This document shows, one piece after another, positions 34,199-42,866 of a stretch of DNA of 64,000 nucleotides (its first letter is position 1; every line of letters begins with the position of its first letter). The DNA is taken from positions 310,001-374,000 of the forward strand of contig NZ_CP100455.1 in NCBI RefSeq assembly GCF_024228315.1, read 5' to 3'. The stretch comes from Halomarina pelagica (GTDB taxonomy: Archaea > Halobacteriota > Halobacteria > Halobacteriales > Haloarculaceae). The notes under the pieces were generated by a model, which searched no databases, had not been told where the DNA came from, and saw nothing but the letters and a program-made list of their open reading frames with translations. The translations under genes were made by a program, and so were the position numbers.

Positions 34199-35431
34199 AT
34201 GCACGTCCTCATCACGGCTCACGACCTGTATCCGGACCCCGGCTCCGGCGGGACGGGACGGTACGTCTACGAGACGGCCCGGCGACTCGTCGACCGCGGA
34301 CACCGCGTCTCGGTCCTCACGCGCCGCCGGGGCGACGTCCCCCGCCGGGATCGCATCGAGGGGATCGACGTGTACCGGTACGACGTGACGATCGCGGGCG
34401 AGACGGCCCCCTCGATCGCCGCTCGGCTTCCCGACGCGCTCGCGTCCGTCGCGGACGCCGTCGACGCCCTCGGCGCGTCGAGGGGGCCGGGGAGCGCCGA
34501 GGTCGACCTCCTGAGCTTCCAGGGGCCGGTGACGTCGCTCCTCGCCCACCTCGTCACCGACGGGGGCGTCCCCCGGACGTGTACGTTCCACAGCCCCTGG
34601 CCGACCGAGTACCGCATCCGGGCGGATCACGAGTCGGCGCTCGCGCCGTGTCGACGGCGACTCAACGCCCGCATCCGGCGGGCGGTCGAGGCGCGCGTGC
34701 TCGCCGCCTGCGACGGCGTCGTCACGCTCAGCGACTTCATGGCCGACGAACTCCGGCGGGTGTACGGCGCGGACGCGTCGCCGACCGTCGTCCCGGGGGG
34801 CGTCGACACCGACCGCTACTCGCCGGACGCCGGGTCGTTCGAGGCGATGGACGGCGACGGCGACGGCGTCTCCTTTCTCACCGTCCGGCGGCTCTCGCCG
34901 CGGATGGGCCACGACCTGCTGCTCGAGGCCTTCGCGCGGGTCCGCGACCGGCACCCGGACGCCTCGCTGTACGTCGCTGGCGACGGTCCCCTCCGCGAGG
35001 AACTCGAGCGGTCGGCGGCGCGCCTCGGCGTCGGGGACGCCACGACGTTCCTCGGCTACGTCCCCGACGCGGACCTCCCCGCGGTCTACGCGAGCGCCGA
35101 CGTGTTCGTCCTCCCGACGCGCCGGCTCGAGGGGTTCGGCCTCGCCACTCTGGAGGCGCTCGCGAGCGGGACCCCCGCGGTCGGGACCGCGGTCGGCGGG
35201 ACCGTCGAGATCCTGGCCGACTACTCGAACGAGTCGGCCGTCCCCGCCGACCTCCTCGTCCCCGCGCCGACCGTCGACGGCCTCGCGACGGCGATGGTCG
35301 AGTGGGCCGCGCTCCCGCCCGACGTGCGCGCCGACGCCGGGCGCGCCTGCCGCCGGCGCACCGAAGAGCGGTTCACGTGGGAGCGAACCGTGGCCGCGCT
35401 CGAAGCGGAGTACGAGTCGCTCGTCGGGTAG
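34199..35431 (+). CDS. Glycosyltransferase family 4 (GT-B fold)
   Basis: The 410-residue GT-B enzyme has the N-terminal glycosyl-transferase 4 start MHVLITAHDLYPDPGSGGTGRY, then the C-terminal donor domain with VRRLSPRMGHDLLLEAF, LYVAGDGPLREEL and the E-x7-E motif EGFGLATLEALASGTP. It adds a sugar from an NDP- or GDP-sugar to a surface glycan or lipid. It stands alone between the ParA locus and a small membrane gene. Confidence 0.88.
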   Translation: MHVLITAHDLYPDPGSGGTGRYVYETARRLVDRGHRVSVLTRRRGDVPRRDRIEGIDVYRYDVTIAGETAPSIAARLPDALASVADAVDALGASRGPGSAEVDLLSFQGPVTSLLAHLVTDGGVPRTCTFHSPWPTEYRIRADHESALAPCRRRLNARIRRAVEARVLAACDGVVTLSDFMADELRRVYGADASPTVVPGGVDTDRYSPDAGSFEAMDGDGDGVSFLTVRRLSPRMGHDLLLEAFARVRDRHPDASLYVAGDGPLREELERSAARLGVGDATTFLGYVPDADLPAVYASADVFVLPTRRLEGFGLATLEALASGTPAVGTAVGGTVEILADYSNESAVPADLLVPAPTVDGLATAMVEWAALPPDVRADAGRACRRRTEERFTWERTVAALEAEYESLVG

Positions 35432-35686
35432 GCCGCCGGCCGATCGGTGACCGCGTCCGATCCGGCGCTCGGCGGTGCGACGGCGTCGCGGTCGGTCGCC
35501 GACCCGAGTCACCAGAGGGCGACGCATCGCAAGTACGCCACCTTTTACGGGCGACGTCCGCCGTGCGTGCGCGCCCTCAGGCCGACGCCGCGGGCCGATA
35601 CGCGGGACCGTCGCTCGAGGGGGGCAGACCGGGACCTGACACTGCCGGCAGAAGCCCTATCGGTCGCGTGTCGCCACTGTCGAACG

Positions 35687-36073
35687 ATGAGCCGACTCGT
35701 CCCCATCGACGCGGACCTCGACAAGGAGCAACTGCTCGACGTCTCGGTCAACCTGATCCCCATCGCCATCCTGCTGTTCTTCGTCGTCCTGTTCGCCGTG
35801 TACACGCCGTGGCCGCCTAACCTCTTCATGTACCTCATGAGCCACTTCCTCACTATCTTCCCGCTCCTGCTTCTGGCGCTGCTGACCTACGTCTCGGCGA
35901 AGGCGATCGCCCGCGACGAGGAGGGGATGGAGGAGTCCTCCGCGGGGGCGGCCACGCCGGAGGAGCGACCGGAGGCGGAGACGGAGTTCGGAACCGGGTC
36001 GGAGGAGGGACCGGGCGAGGAGCAGACGGGCGAGGAGCAGACGGGCGAGGAGCAGACGAGCGAGAGTCGGTGA
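35687..36073 (+). CDS. DUF6684-like small membrane protein
   Basis: The 128-residue protein has two helices (LIPIAILLFFVVLFAVY and LTIFPLLLLALLTYVSAKAIA). Its acidic C terminus ends in a GEEQT triplicate. The LDVSVNLIPIAILLFFVV start and the ALLTYVSAKAIA end match the DUF6684 pattern that I recall. The C-terminal repeat, three 15-bp units near 36018-36060, is a local expansion. Function unknown. Confidence 0.7.
   Translation: MSRLVPIDADLDKEQLLDVSVNLIPIAILLFFVVLFAVYTPWPPNLFMYLMSHFLTIFPLLLLALLTYVSAKAIARDEEGMEESSAGAATPEERPEAETEFGTGSEEGPGEEQTGEEQTGEEQTSESR
36018..36062 (+). repeat. Three tandem 15-bp repeats encoding GEEQT
   Basis: The same 15-bp unit occurs about three times at the end of the DUF6684-like gene, giving GEEQTGEEQTGEEQT. 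The last unit is followed by SESR and the stop. It is a microsatellite-like expansion. Confidence 0.6.
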
Positions 36074-36242
36074 CGGAGGTCGCCTCCGTCGCCGTCCGAT
36101 CGGTCGGGGCCGCCGTCCGTCATCGGAGCGTCGTCCGGCGGTAGGGGCGACGGTGATGCACGACGGCGACGGGGTCGGCGGGACGGTACCTGGCAAACAC
36201 AAGCAGGACCGTTAGCGGTACCGCCTCCCAACGGCCGACAGC

Positions 36243-37445
36243 ATGAGACACATCGGCGTGGTCCACATGGACCTGATGGCGAAGGGCGGCGGCGAGGCGG
36301 TCGCGATGAGCGTCCTCGAGGCGCTACAGGACGACTACGACGTGACGCTGCTGACGCTGACCGATCCCGACTTCGACGAACTGAACGACTACTTCAACAC
36401 GGCCGTCGACGACGTGACGGTCCGTCAGGCGGGGTGGCTCGCTCCGATGATCAACGAGTGGTTCGGGCTGAAGTACTACGTCCTCCAGAACGCGCTCCTG
36501 GGACGGTACGCCCGCCGCCACGCGGACGAGTTCGACCTGCTCGTCAGCACCATCAACGAACTCGGACTGGAGGCGGACTCGATCCAGTACGTTCACTTCC
36601 CCTTCGACTGGACGGTGAGCCTCGACGACCGCGAGCACATCTTCCACCCGACAGTCGAGGACGACTCGCCCTACGAGCGCCTCTGTACGTGGATCGCCGG
36701 CGTCACCCGGCAGGACATCCACTCGAACACGCTGTTCGCCAACTCGCCGTGGACGGCCGACGTCGTGGAGGACGCCTACGGGACGCGCCCGGACGTGCTC
36801 TACCCGCCGATCGACACGTCCGACTTCGACCCGCGCCCGTGGGAGGCGCGCGAACGCGGCTTCGTGACGATCGGCCGCATCGAGCGGAGCAAGCGGGTCG
36901 TCGAGATGATCGAGATCGTCGACGGCCTGCGCGATCGCGGCCACGACGTCGACCTGCACGTCATCGGCCCGACGGTCGACGAGGAGTACCGCGAGGAGGT
37001 GGCGGCGCTGGCCGACGACCGCGAGTACGTGGAACTCGAGGGCGAGATCCCCCGCGAGGAGCTGGTCGAGCGCGTCTGCACGCACCGGTTCGGCATCCAC
37101 GGCAAGCGCTACGAGCACTTCGGGATGGCCGTCGCCGAACTCGCCGCAGGGGGGACGCTCCCCTTCGTCCCCTCCGACGGCGGACAGCACGTCGTCGTCC
37201 GCGACGACGAGCGGCTGCTGTACGACTCCGTCGACGATGCGATCGAGACGATCGACCGCGTCCTCTCGGATCCGGACCTGCAGCGCGACCTCCGGGTCGG
37301 TCCCGAGGAGATCGAGCGGCGGTTCGGCCGCGAGCGGTTCAAGGAAGCCGTCCGAAGGGCGGTCGACGACGCGGTCGTCTCCGGCGACGAACGCGCGTCC
37401 ACCCCCGCCCCTCGCCCGGTTCGGGATCCCTCGACGGGCGACTGA
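36243..37445 (+). CDS. Glycosyltransferase family 4 (GT-B), paralogue of the one at 62079
   Basis: The 400-residue protein starts HIGVVHMDLMAKGGGEAVAM, a nucleotide-binding start. In the donor domain it has RGFVTIGRIERSKRVVEMIE and HGKRYEHFGMAVAELAAGGTLPFVPSDGGQ, the E-x7-E region in a characteristic GT4 subgroup. The protein at 62079-63215 is a close relative with the same motifs, so the two arose by duplication. It is followed 4 nt later by another GT-like gene, and the pair is likely an operon. Confidence 0.88.
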   Translation: MRHIGVVHMDLMAKGGGEAVAMSVLEALQDDYDVTLLTLTDPDFDELNDYFNTAVDDVTVRQAGWLAPMINEWFGLKYYVLQNALLGRYARRHADEFDLLVSTINELGLEADSIQYVHFPFDWTVSLDDREHIFHPTVEDDSPYERLCTWIAGVTRQDIHSNTLFANSPWTADVVEDAYGTRPDVLYPPIDTSDFDPRPWEARERGFVTIGRIERSKRVVEMIEIVDGLRDRGHDVDLHVIGPTVDEEYREEVAALADDREYVELEGEIPREELVERVCTHRFGIHGKRYEHFGMAVAELAAGGTLPFVPSDGGQHVVVRDDERLLYDSVDDAIETIDRVLSDPDLQRDLRVGPEEIERRFGRERFKEAVRRAVDDAVVSGDERASTPAPRPVRDPSTGD

Positions 37446-37448
37446 CCG

Positions 37449-38876
37449 ATGCGCGTGCTCGTCGTCCCGGAGGTGTATCGCCCGCGCGACGCCACCGCCT
37501 GCGGGACGCTCCGGGACGCCGTCGCGTGGGTCGGCCGGTGGCTCGATCGCGACCCGTCGCTCCACGTCTACTGGCTGCTCCCGCCGCGGGCCGACGCCGC
37601 CTACGAGCGGGCGGACGTGCTCGCCGACCGGGAGCGCGTGACGCTCCTCGAGGCCGAGCCGCTGGGGCGGGGCCCGGACCGCGACCTGCTCACGGACACC
37701 GGCTACACCACGGCGCAGCTGGAGGCCGTGCGGGAAGGGATCTTCGAGGTCGACGCCTACCTCGACGCGGTCGTCGACCAGCTCAGGAGCGGTCGCTTCC
37801 TCCTCTACAAGTGGCTGCTCGAACGCGTCGACCACTGGGCCGCGTCGGTCCGCCCCTTCGACGTGATCGCCAACGTCCACGACCTGCAGGTCCCCTTCAA
37901 GTACCGGTACTGCTCGTACCGCAACGACTTCCAGATGCACATGGAGTGCTGCGCGGTGGCCTTCGCCGACGGTCGGTGGTTCACCGCCGACGTCGACCGG
38001 CGGCAGTTCCGGGAGCACGCCCGCGAGTTCCTCCGCCCCGAGGTCGTCGACCGCGCGGACGCGGACGCCCTGTCGATCGGTAGCCCCATCGACGTCGACG
38101 CGTTCGAGGAGACGTACGCGAGCGAGCCGCGCACTCTCCACCTCGCGGGGTCGATGTGGTCGAAGAAGAACGTCGATCGGCTGCTCGCGGTCGGCGGCCG
38201 CCTCCACGAGCGGTACGGCGTCGAGACGGTGCTGACGAGCATGGAGGCGATCCCCCCGGCCGCCAGCGCCCCCGAGTGGGTCACGGCGTACCCGAACGCC
38301 GACCGCGCGACCTACGAGCGGGCGCTGCGCGAGGGTGACCTCGCCGTCTGCGCCAGCGAGTACGAGACGATGGCGCGCACGCCCTTCGAGCAGGCGGCGA
38401 GCGGACAGGTGCTCCTGCTGCGCGACGAGCCGTGGATCGACGAGTGCGTCCCGGACGACCATCCGCTCGTCGCCCCCCTCGACGGCCTCGCCGACCTCGC
38501 GGTCACGGCGGTCGAGGGGTGGGAGGAGGCGGTCGCGGCCAACCGACGGCTGGTGGAGTACGTCGCCCGCGAGCGGAGTCCCGCGGCGGTCGGCGACCGG
38601 ACCTACGACGACCTCCGCCGCCGCGTCGAGCGCAAGCGCCGCGCCCACGAGGCCGCGTCGCCGCCCGCGCTGGAGGTCGTCGCCCGCCTCCTCTCCGACG
38701 TGGAGGGTGCCGTCCCGCTGGACGCCCTCGTCGAGTGGACCGCCGATTACACCGAGGACGGACGGCCGCTCACCGCCGCTCCGGATCACGCGTTCGTCGA
38801 CCTCGTCTACGCGCTCCGCTCGCTCGGATACGCCGACGCGGGCAACCCCGGGACGCCGGTCTTCCGGCCGACGTAG
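37449..38876 (+). CDS. GT-B glycosyltransferase-like protein
   Basis: The 475-residue protein starts MRVLVVPEVYRPRDATACGTL and has HLAGSMWSKKNVDRLLAVGGRL, ETVLTSMEAIPPAASAPEWV and FEQAASGQVLLLRDEPWIDE, which together resemble a GT-B donor half. It has an extra alpha-helical C-terminal region of about 100 residues (DLRRRVERKRRAHEAA and beyond) of unknown role. No close family is recognised, so I call it a probable glycosyltransferase. It is 4 nt from the preceding glycosyltransferase gene. Confidence 0.65.
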   Translation: MRVLVVPEVYRPRDATACGTLRDAVAWVGRWLDRDPSLHVYWLLPPRADAAYERADVLADRERVTLLEAEPLGRGPDRDLLTDTGYTTAQLEAVREGIFEVDAYLDAVVDQLRSGRFLLYKWLLERVDHWAASVRPFDVIANVHDLQVPFKYRYCSYRNDFQMHMECCAVAFADGRWFTADVDRRQFREHAREFLRPEVVDRADADALSIGSPIDVDAFEETYASEPRTLHLAGSMWSKKNVDRLLAVGGRLHERYGVETVLTSMEAIPPAASAPEWVTAYPNADRATYERALREGDLAVCASEYETMARTPFEQAASGQVLLLRDEPWIDECVPDDHPLVAPLDGLADLAVTAVEGWEEAVAANRRLVEYVARERSPAAVGDRTYDDLRRRVERKRRAHEAASPPALEVVARLLSDVEGAVPLDALVEWTADYTEDGRPLTAAPDHAFVDLVYALRSLGYADAGNPGTPVFRPT

Positions 38877-38943
38877 CGGTTCCCGCCGACCTTCGGTTCG
38901 CGCGCCGAACTCTTTTGCGACGGGCCGCGGTACCTCCGTCGAC

Positions 38944-40035
38944 ATGACCCTCCGAACCGGAGTCGTCGGCGCGGGCATCGTCGCCGAGAACAACCACTTC
39001 CCCGCGCTCTCGCGCAACCCGCGAACGACGCTCGTCGCGATCTGCGACACCGACGTCGAGCGGGCGAGGGAGGCGGCGTCGGAGTACGGCGCGCGCGCCT
39101 ACGACGACGCCGGTTCGATGCTCGAGGAGGAATCGCTGGACTGGGTCCACGTCGCCACGCCGGTGCAGACGCACTTCGACCTCGCGCGGCTGGCGGTCGA
39201 GCGCGGCGTCCCGGCGACGGTGCAGAAGCCCGCGACGACCTCCCGCGCGGAACTCGAGGAACTCGCCGACCTCGCGGAGGCGTGCGGCGTCCCCGTCTCG
39301 GTCGTCCACAACTGGCTCTACTACCCCGTGATGCGCGAGGTCCGCCGCCGCGTGGCCGACGGCGAGATCGGCCCCGTCCGCGCGGTCCAGACCACCGTCA
39401 CGGGCGAGGGACGACCGGACGAGACCTATCGCGGTTCCTGGGTGCTCGACCTCCCCGGCGGCTCGCTCGAGGAGGGGATGCCCCACCCGCTCTACCTCAC
39501 CCTCGCGCTCGGCGGCCCGCCGCGCGACGAGTCGGCGGTCGACGTGCTGACCCGCTCGACCGACGAGTACGACCACGGGATCGCGTACGACGGCGTCCAG
39601 TTGCAGTACGTCGGGCGGAACGACGAACTCTGCTCGGTCACGTTCCTCGCCGGTTCCTCGCGCGGCACCTCGGTCCGCGTCCTCGGCGCGGACGGCTCGA
39701 TCGCGGTCGACTTCCCCTCGATGACGATCGACGCCCGCGACGCCGAGGCCGGTCCCTACCACTTCTGGAACGAACGGTTCCGACGGAACGTCGAGTGCGC
39801 GCGCGACGCCGTCGAGGCCGGCGCGCGGAACGTCCGCAAGTACACCCGCGAGCGCGTCGAGGAGGACCTCGACGTTCACCTCTCGGAGAGCCCCGACGGT
39901 CACTACTACCTGTTCGACCGGACGGCTCGCGCCCTCGAAGCCGGGGAGGCTCCGCCCCGCGGCATCGAGGAGAGCCGGTGGACGCTCGCGCTCGTCGAAC
40001 GGGTGCGCGAGGCGGCGACCGAGCGCGAACGGTAG
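38944..40035 (+). CDS. Gfo/Idh/MocA-family oxidoreductase
   Basis: The 363-residue protein has a Rossmann start TGVVGAGIVAENNHFPAL near residues 5-20, VQKPATTSRAELEELADLAEACGV (the EKP-type motif with Gln for Glu), and a C-terminal alpha/beta domain. Members oxidise or reduce sugars, inositols and NDP-sugars with NAD(P). Neighbours are glycosyltransferases and inositol-phosphate synthase, so a sugar-nucleotide or inositol derivative is a fair guess. The ATG at 38944 is chosen because the upstream frame has no family match. Confidence 0.87.
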   Translation: MTLRTGVVGAGIVAENNHFPALSRNPRTTLVAICDTDVERAREAASEYGARAYDDAGSMLEEESLDWVHVATPVQTHFDLARLAVERGVPATVQKPATTSRAELEELADLAEACGVPVSVVHNWLYYPVMREVRRRVADGEIGPVRAVQTTVTGEGRPDETYRGSWVLDLPGGSLEEGMPHPLYLTLALGGPPRDESAVDVLTRSTDEYDHGIAYDGVQLQYVGRNDELCSVTFLAGSSRGTSVRVLGADGSIAVDFPSMTIDARDAEAGPYHFWNERFRRNVECARDAVEAGARNVRKYTRERVEEDLDVHLSESPDGHYYLFDRTARALEAGEAPPRGIEESRWTLALVERVREAATERER

Positions 40036-40087
40036 CGCGCCGCGGCCGGCGCTCGACGAGTTCTCCCCACGGTACCGGGATACCGGG

Positions 40088-41299
40088 CTACCGGAGCCCC
40101 AGGTTCTCCTCCAGTCGGTCGGCGACGGCGTCGGTCGAGTAGCGCTTGCGGATCGTCCCGCGGGCGTTGCGGGCGATCCGTTCGCGGAGGCGGCCGTCCT
40201 CGAGCAGGCGGACCGTCGCGTCCGCGAACCCTTCCGCCGAATCGGGGACGAGCAGGTCCTCGCCGGGCGTCGCCTCGACCCCCTCGAAGCCGCTCGGGGT
40301 GGTGACGACGGGGACCCCCCAGGCCATCGACTCGAGCACCTTGATGCGGACGCCGCCGCCGACGCGGAGCGGCGCGACCACGGCGCTCGCGCTCCGCACC
40401 AGCGGCGCGAGGTCCTCCACTTCGCCGACGAACCGGACGTTCGGGCGGTCGCCGAGGTTCCGGATCGACTCCGGAGCGCCGCGTCCGGCGACGAGCAGTT
40501 CGACGTCCGGCCGCGCCCGCCTGACGGTCGGGAGGATCTCCTCGACGAACCACGCGATCCCGTCCCGGTTCGGGAACCAGTTGTAGGACCCGAAGAAGAG
40601 CAGGCGGTCGGGGACCGCAGCGGCGGGGTCGGCCGGTCGGTAGGCGTCCGCGTCGAGCGCGACGCGCTGGACGCGCACGTCGAGTGCGTCGAGTGCGTCG
40701 AGTCGCTCGCGGTCCCGCTCCCCGAGCACGAGCGTCCGATCGGACGCCTCGTAGACGGCCAGCTCGCTCCGCCGGAGGAGCGGTATCTCGAGCGCGAGTT
40801 CCGCGCGCGTCGACGGGTCGTCGGTGCACTCGCGGAAGCGCCGGTGGGCGGCGTACTCGACGACGTGCGCGTTCGTGACGACCCGCGCGCCGGTCTCGTC
40901 GATCGCGCGCGCCACCCGCTCGTCGCGGACGACCTGGCCGATGTAGGGGTGCTGGGCGAGGACGACGTCCGGGTCGACCTCGCGGACGCGCTGCGCCGCG
41001 ACGACGCGGAACGCCCGCGAGTCGAACATCGCCATCACGTCGGAGCGCCCCCGCGCGTAGTTCGCGAGTTTCCGGGCGGTCGGCGGCAGCGGCGAGTCCG
41101 CCGACGGGATGCGCCGCACCGACGCGCAGGGCTCGCGCAGCGCGGCCGCGTCGGACTCGTCGCCGTCGCGGCGGTAGGCGAGCACGTGCACGTCGTGTCC
41201 GCGCGCCGCGAGCGCGCGGACGAACCCGTGGGTGACGATGCGGTCGCCGGCGTTCGGCGGGTGGGGCAGTTCGCGGGCGAGGAGGAGGACGCGACTCAT
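40088..41299 (-). CDS. Glycosyltransferase family 4 (GT-B), next to inositol-phosphate synthase
   Basis: The 403-residue protein starts MSRVLLLARELPHPPNAGDRIV. Mid-way come NAHVVEYAAHRRFREC and GSYNWFPNRDGIAWFVEEILP. The donor half has LLVAGRGAPESIRNLGDRPNV and PLRVGGGVRIKVLESMAWGVPVVTT. It lies 9 nt after the inositol-phosphate synthase gene in the same direction, so they are almost surely one operon. By analogy with the Ino1/MshA pair, it may use an inositol-phosphate as acceptor; this is inference only. Confidence 0.87.
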   Translation of the reverse strand: MSRVLLLARELPHPPNAGDRIVTHGFVRALAARGHDVHVLAYRRDGDESDAAALREPCASVRRIPSADSPLPPTARKLANYARGRSDVMAMFDSRAFRVVAAQRVREVDPDVVLAQHPYIGQVVRDERVARAIDETGARVVTNAHVVEYAAHRRFRECTDDPSTRAELALEIPLLRRSELAVYEASDRTLVLGERDRERLDALDALDVRVQRVALDADAYRPADPAAAVPDRLLFFGSYNWFPNRDGIAWFVEEILPTVRRARPDVELLVAGRGAPESIRNLGDRPNVRFVGEVEDLAPLVRSASAVVAPLRVGGGVRIKVLESMAWGVPVVTTPSGFEGVEATPGEDLLVPDSAEGFADATVRLLEDGRLRERIARNARGTIRKRYSTDAVADRLEENLGLR

Positions 41300-41308
41300 G
41301 GGCGTCGG

Positions 41309-42553
41309 TCAGTCGTCGATCGACACGCCGGAGGGACGCTCGGGGAGGACGGTCGCGGCGTGGCGGTCGACGTAGTCGTACAGGAGGTCGAACTGCCGCG
41401 TGAGCGCGTGCTCGTCCACGGTAAGCGGTGCTTTGAAGAACGACGCGAGGTGCGGCTGTACCCCGCCCTCCCCGTGGACGTCGGCGTGCGTGAGGAGGCG
41501 GACGAGGTCGAGGACCAGCGGGGCGGCGAGCGCCGAGTCGGACCCCTCCCACGTGAACTGCATCTTCATCCGCGTGTCGAGAAAGCCCTCGAAGCGGACG
41601 TCGTCCCACGCGGTCTTCCAGTCGTCGAGCGCCGGCGTGTAGTCGATTCGAACCCGGTTGTGGTCGATGTCTGGGAGGATCCCGTCGAGGATGCCGCCCT
41701 TGCTCGCGAGCTTTCCCGCCTCGTTCTCCTCGTCCTCGAGGACGAGGCCGTCGGTGTTGCCGAGGATGTTGTGGCCCTCCCACGAGCGGACGCGGAGGTT
41801 GCGCCCGGCGAACATGGGCGCGAGCGCCGACTTCACGAGCGACTCGCCCGTCTTGCCGTCGTTGCCCATGTGGGGGACGCCCTCCTCCTCGGCGAGTTCG
41901 CGCAGGCCGCCGACGGCGCTCCCGATCCCCGGGGTGAAGTTGGCGTAGGGACAGCCCTCCACGAGCGCCGCGTACGCGTAGAGGGTGCTGGCGGGGAGGT
42001 CGCGGTCGTCCGCCGCCACGGCCCGTTCGAACGCCGAGAGCGTGTCGTACCGCTCCGGGTCGGACGGCATCGGCTCCGACGAGGCGACGTTGACGACGAC
42101 GACCCGTTCGAGGCCGTGATGGTGCCGGAAGCCGCGCAGATCCTCGCGAAGCCGCTCGACTACCTCCTCCACCGTCCGGTCCGCCTCGAGCGGCCGCTGG
42201 TCGGCGAGGTCCGAGACGGCACCGCAGTTGAGCGTCGTCCCGCGTCGGACGTCGTCGTCCACGGCGGCGAGGTCGTCCTCGACGGCCTCGATCACGTCCC
42301 GATCGGCGATGCCGCTCCGCTCGGCGAGCCGCCTGGCGGCGTCCGGGACGCTCCCGGACCGAACGTCGTGCCCGCCGAACGCGAGCGAGTCGACGTCGAC
42401 GAGGGTGAGCCGCGAACACGGCTCGCGTTCGGTCACCAGCCCGGTCGTCGAGGTCAGTCCGCGGGCGACGGCGCGCGCGCCCAGCATCGCGGTCGTCGCG
42501 ATGTTTCCCCGCGCCCCGACGAACCAGACGCCCGTCTCGGCTCCCGCGCTCAT
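41309..42553 (-). CDS. ino1: Inositol-3-phosphate synthase (myo-inositol-1-phosphate synthase)
   Basis: The 414-residue protein has the NAD-binding start GVWFVGARGNIATTAMLGARA, LNCGAVSDLADQRP, then VNVASSEP, NDGKTGESLVKSALAPMFAGRNLRVRSWEGHNILGN (the NGKTG and GNTDG hallmark) and NHNRVRIDYTPAL-like sequence. It isomerises glucose-6-phosphate to inositol phosphate. In archaea the product feeds archaetidylinositol, di-inositol phosphate or glycoconjugates. It is upstream of a glycosyltransferase gene, with a 28-codon ORF overlapping its start. Confidence 0.92.
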   Translation of the reverse strand: MSAGAETGVWFVGARGNIATTAMLGARAVARGLTSTTGLVTEREPCSRLTLVDVDSLAFGGHDVRSGSVPDAARRLAERSGIADRDVIEAVEDDLAAVDDDVRRGTTLNCGAVSDLADQRPLEADRTVEEVVERLREDLRGFRHHHGLERVVVVNVASSEPMPSDPERYDTLSAFERAVAADDRDLPASTLYAYAALVEGCPYANFTPGIGSAVGGLRELAEEEGVPHMGNDGKTGESLVKSALAPMFAGRNLRVRSWEGHNILGNTDGLVLEDEENEAGKLASKGGILDGILPDIDHNRVRIDYTPALDDWKTAWDDVRFEGFLDTRMKMQFTWEGSDSALAAPLVLDLVRLLTHADVHGEGGVQPHLASFFKAPLTVDEHALTRQFDLLYDYVDRHAATVLPERPSGVSIDD

Positions 42554-42636
42554 CGCTCCCCCTCGGCGCGCGCGCGACGCTGCTGGGGCTGTCGAAGGTC
42601 GTTACCGGCGTCGAAGTACGTCGTGATACCGATCAT
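42550..42636 (-). CDS. Possible 28-residue leader ORF overlapping the inositol-phosphate synthase start
   Basis: The ATG at 42636 opens a frame reading MIGITTYFDAGNDLRQPQQ before an Arg-rich tail and a stop that overlaps the synthase ATG (ATGA). Codon use (mostly GC-ending) resembles real genes at the start but not at the end. It could be a leader peptide for translational coupling, or just chance. Confidence 0.35.
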   Translation of the reverse strand: MIGITTYFDAGNDLRQPQQRRARAEGER

Positions 42637-42866
42637 AGTGGTGGGTCGGTGCGGTCGCCGTATCCGTCGGTACGGCACCCGGCTACCGACGTGTCAGCGT
42701 GGCGTTGGGTATCACTGCCGAGCAAGTGTGCACTCTGCTTGCGTACTCCGCCGCTCGACTCGGGCGTCGCCTCCATCGAGCGGTCGGTTCGACAGAATCC
42801 CCTCGTTGAAATCCGAGGTATTCCCGCAAATGCAGGGTGTGCGGATAAACGGATGACTGCCCACTT

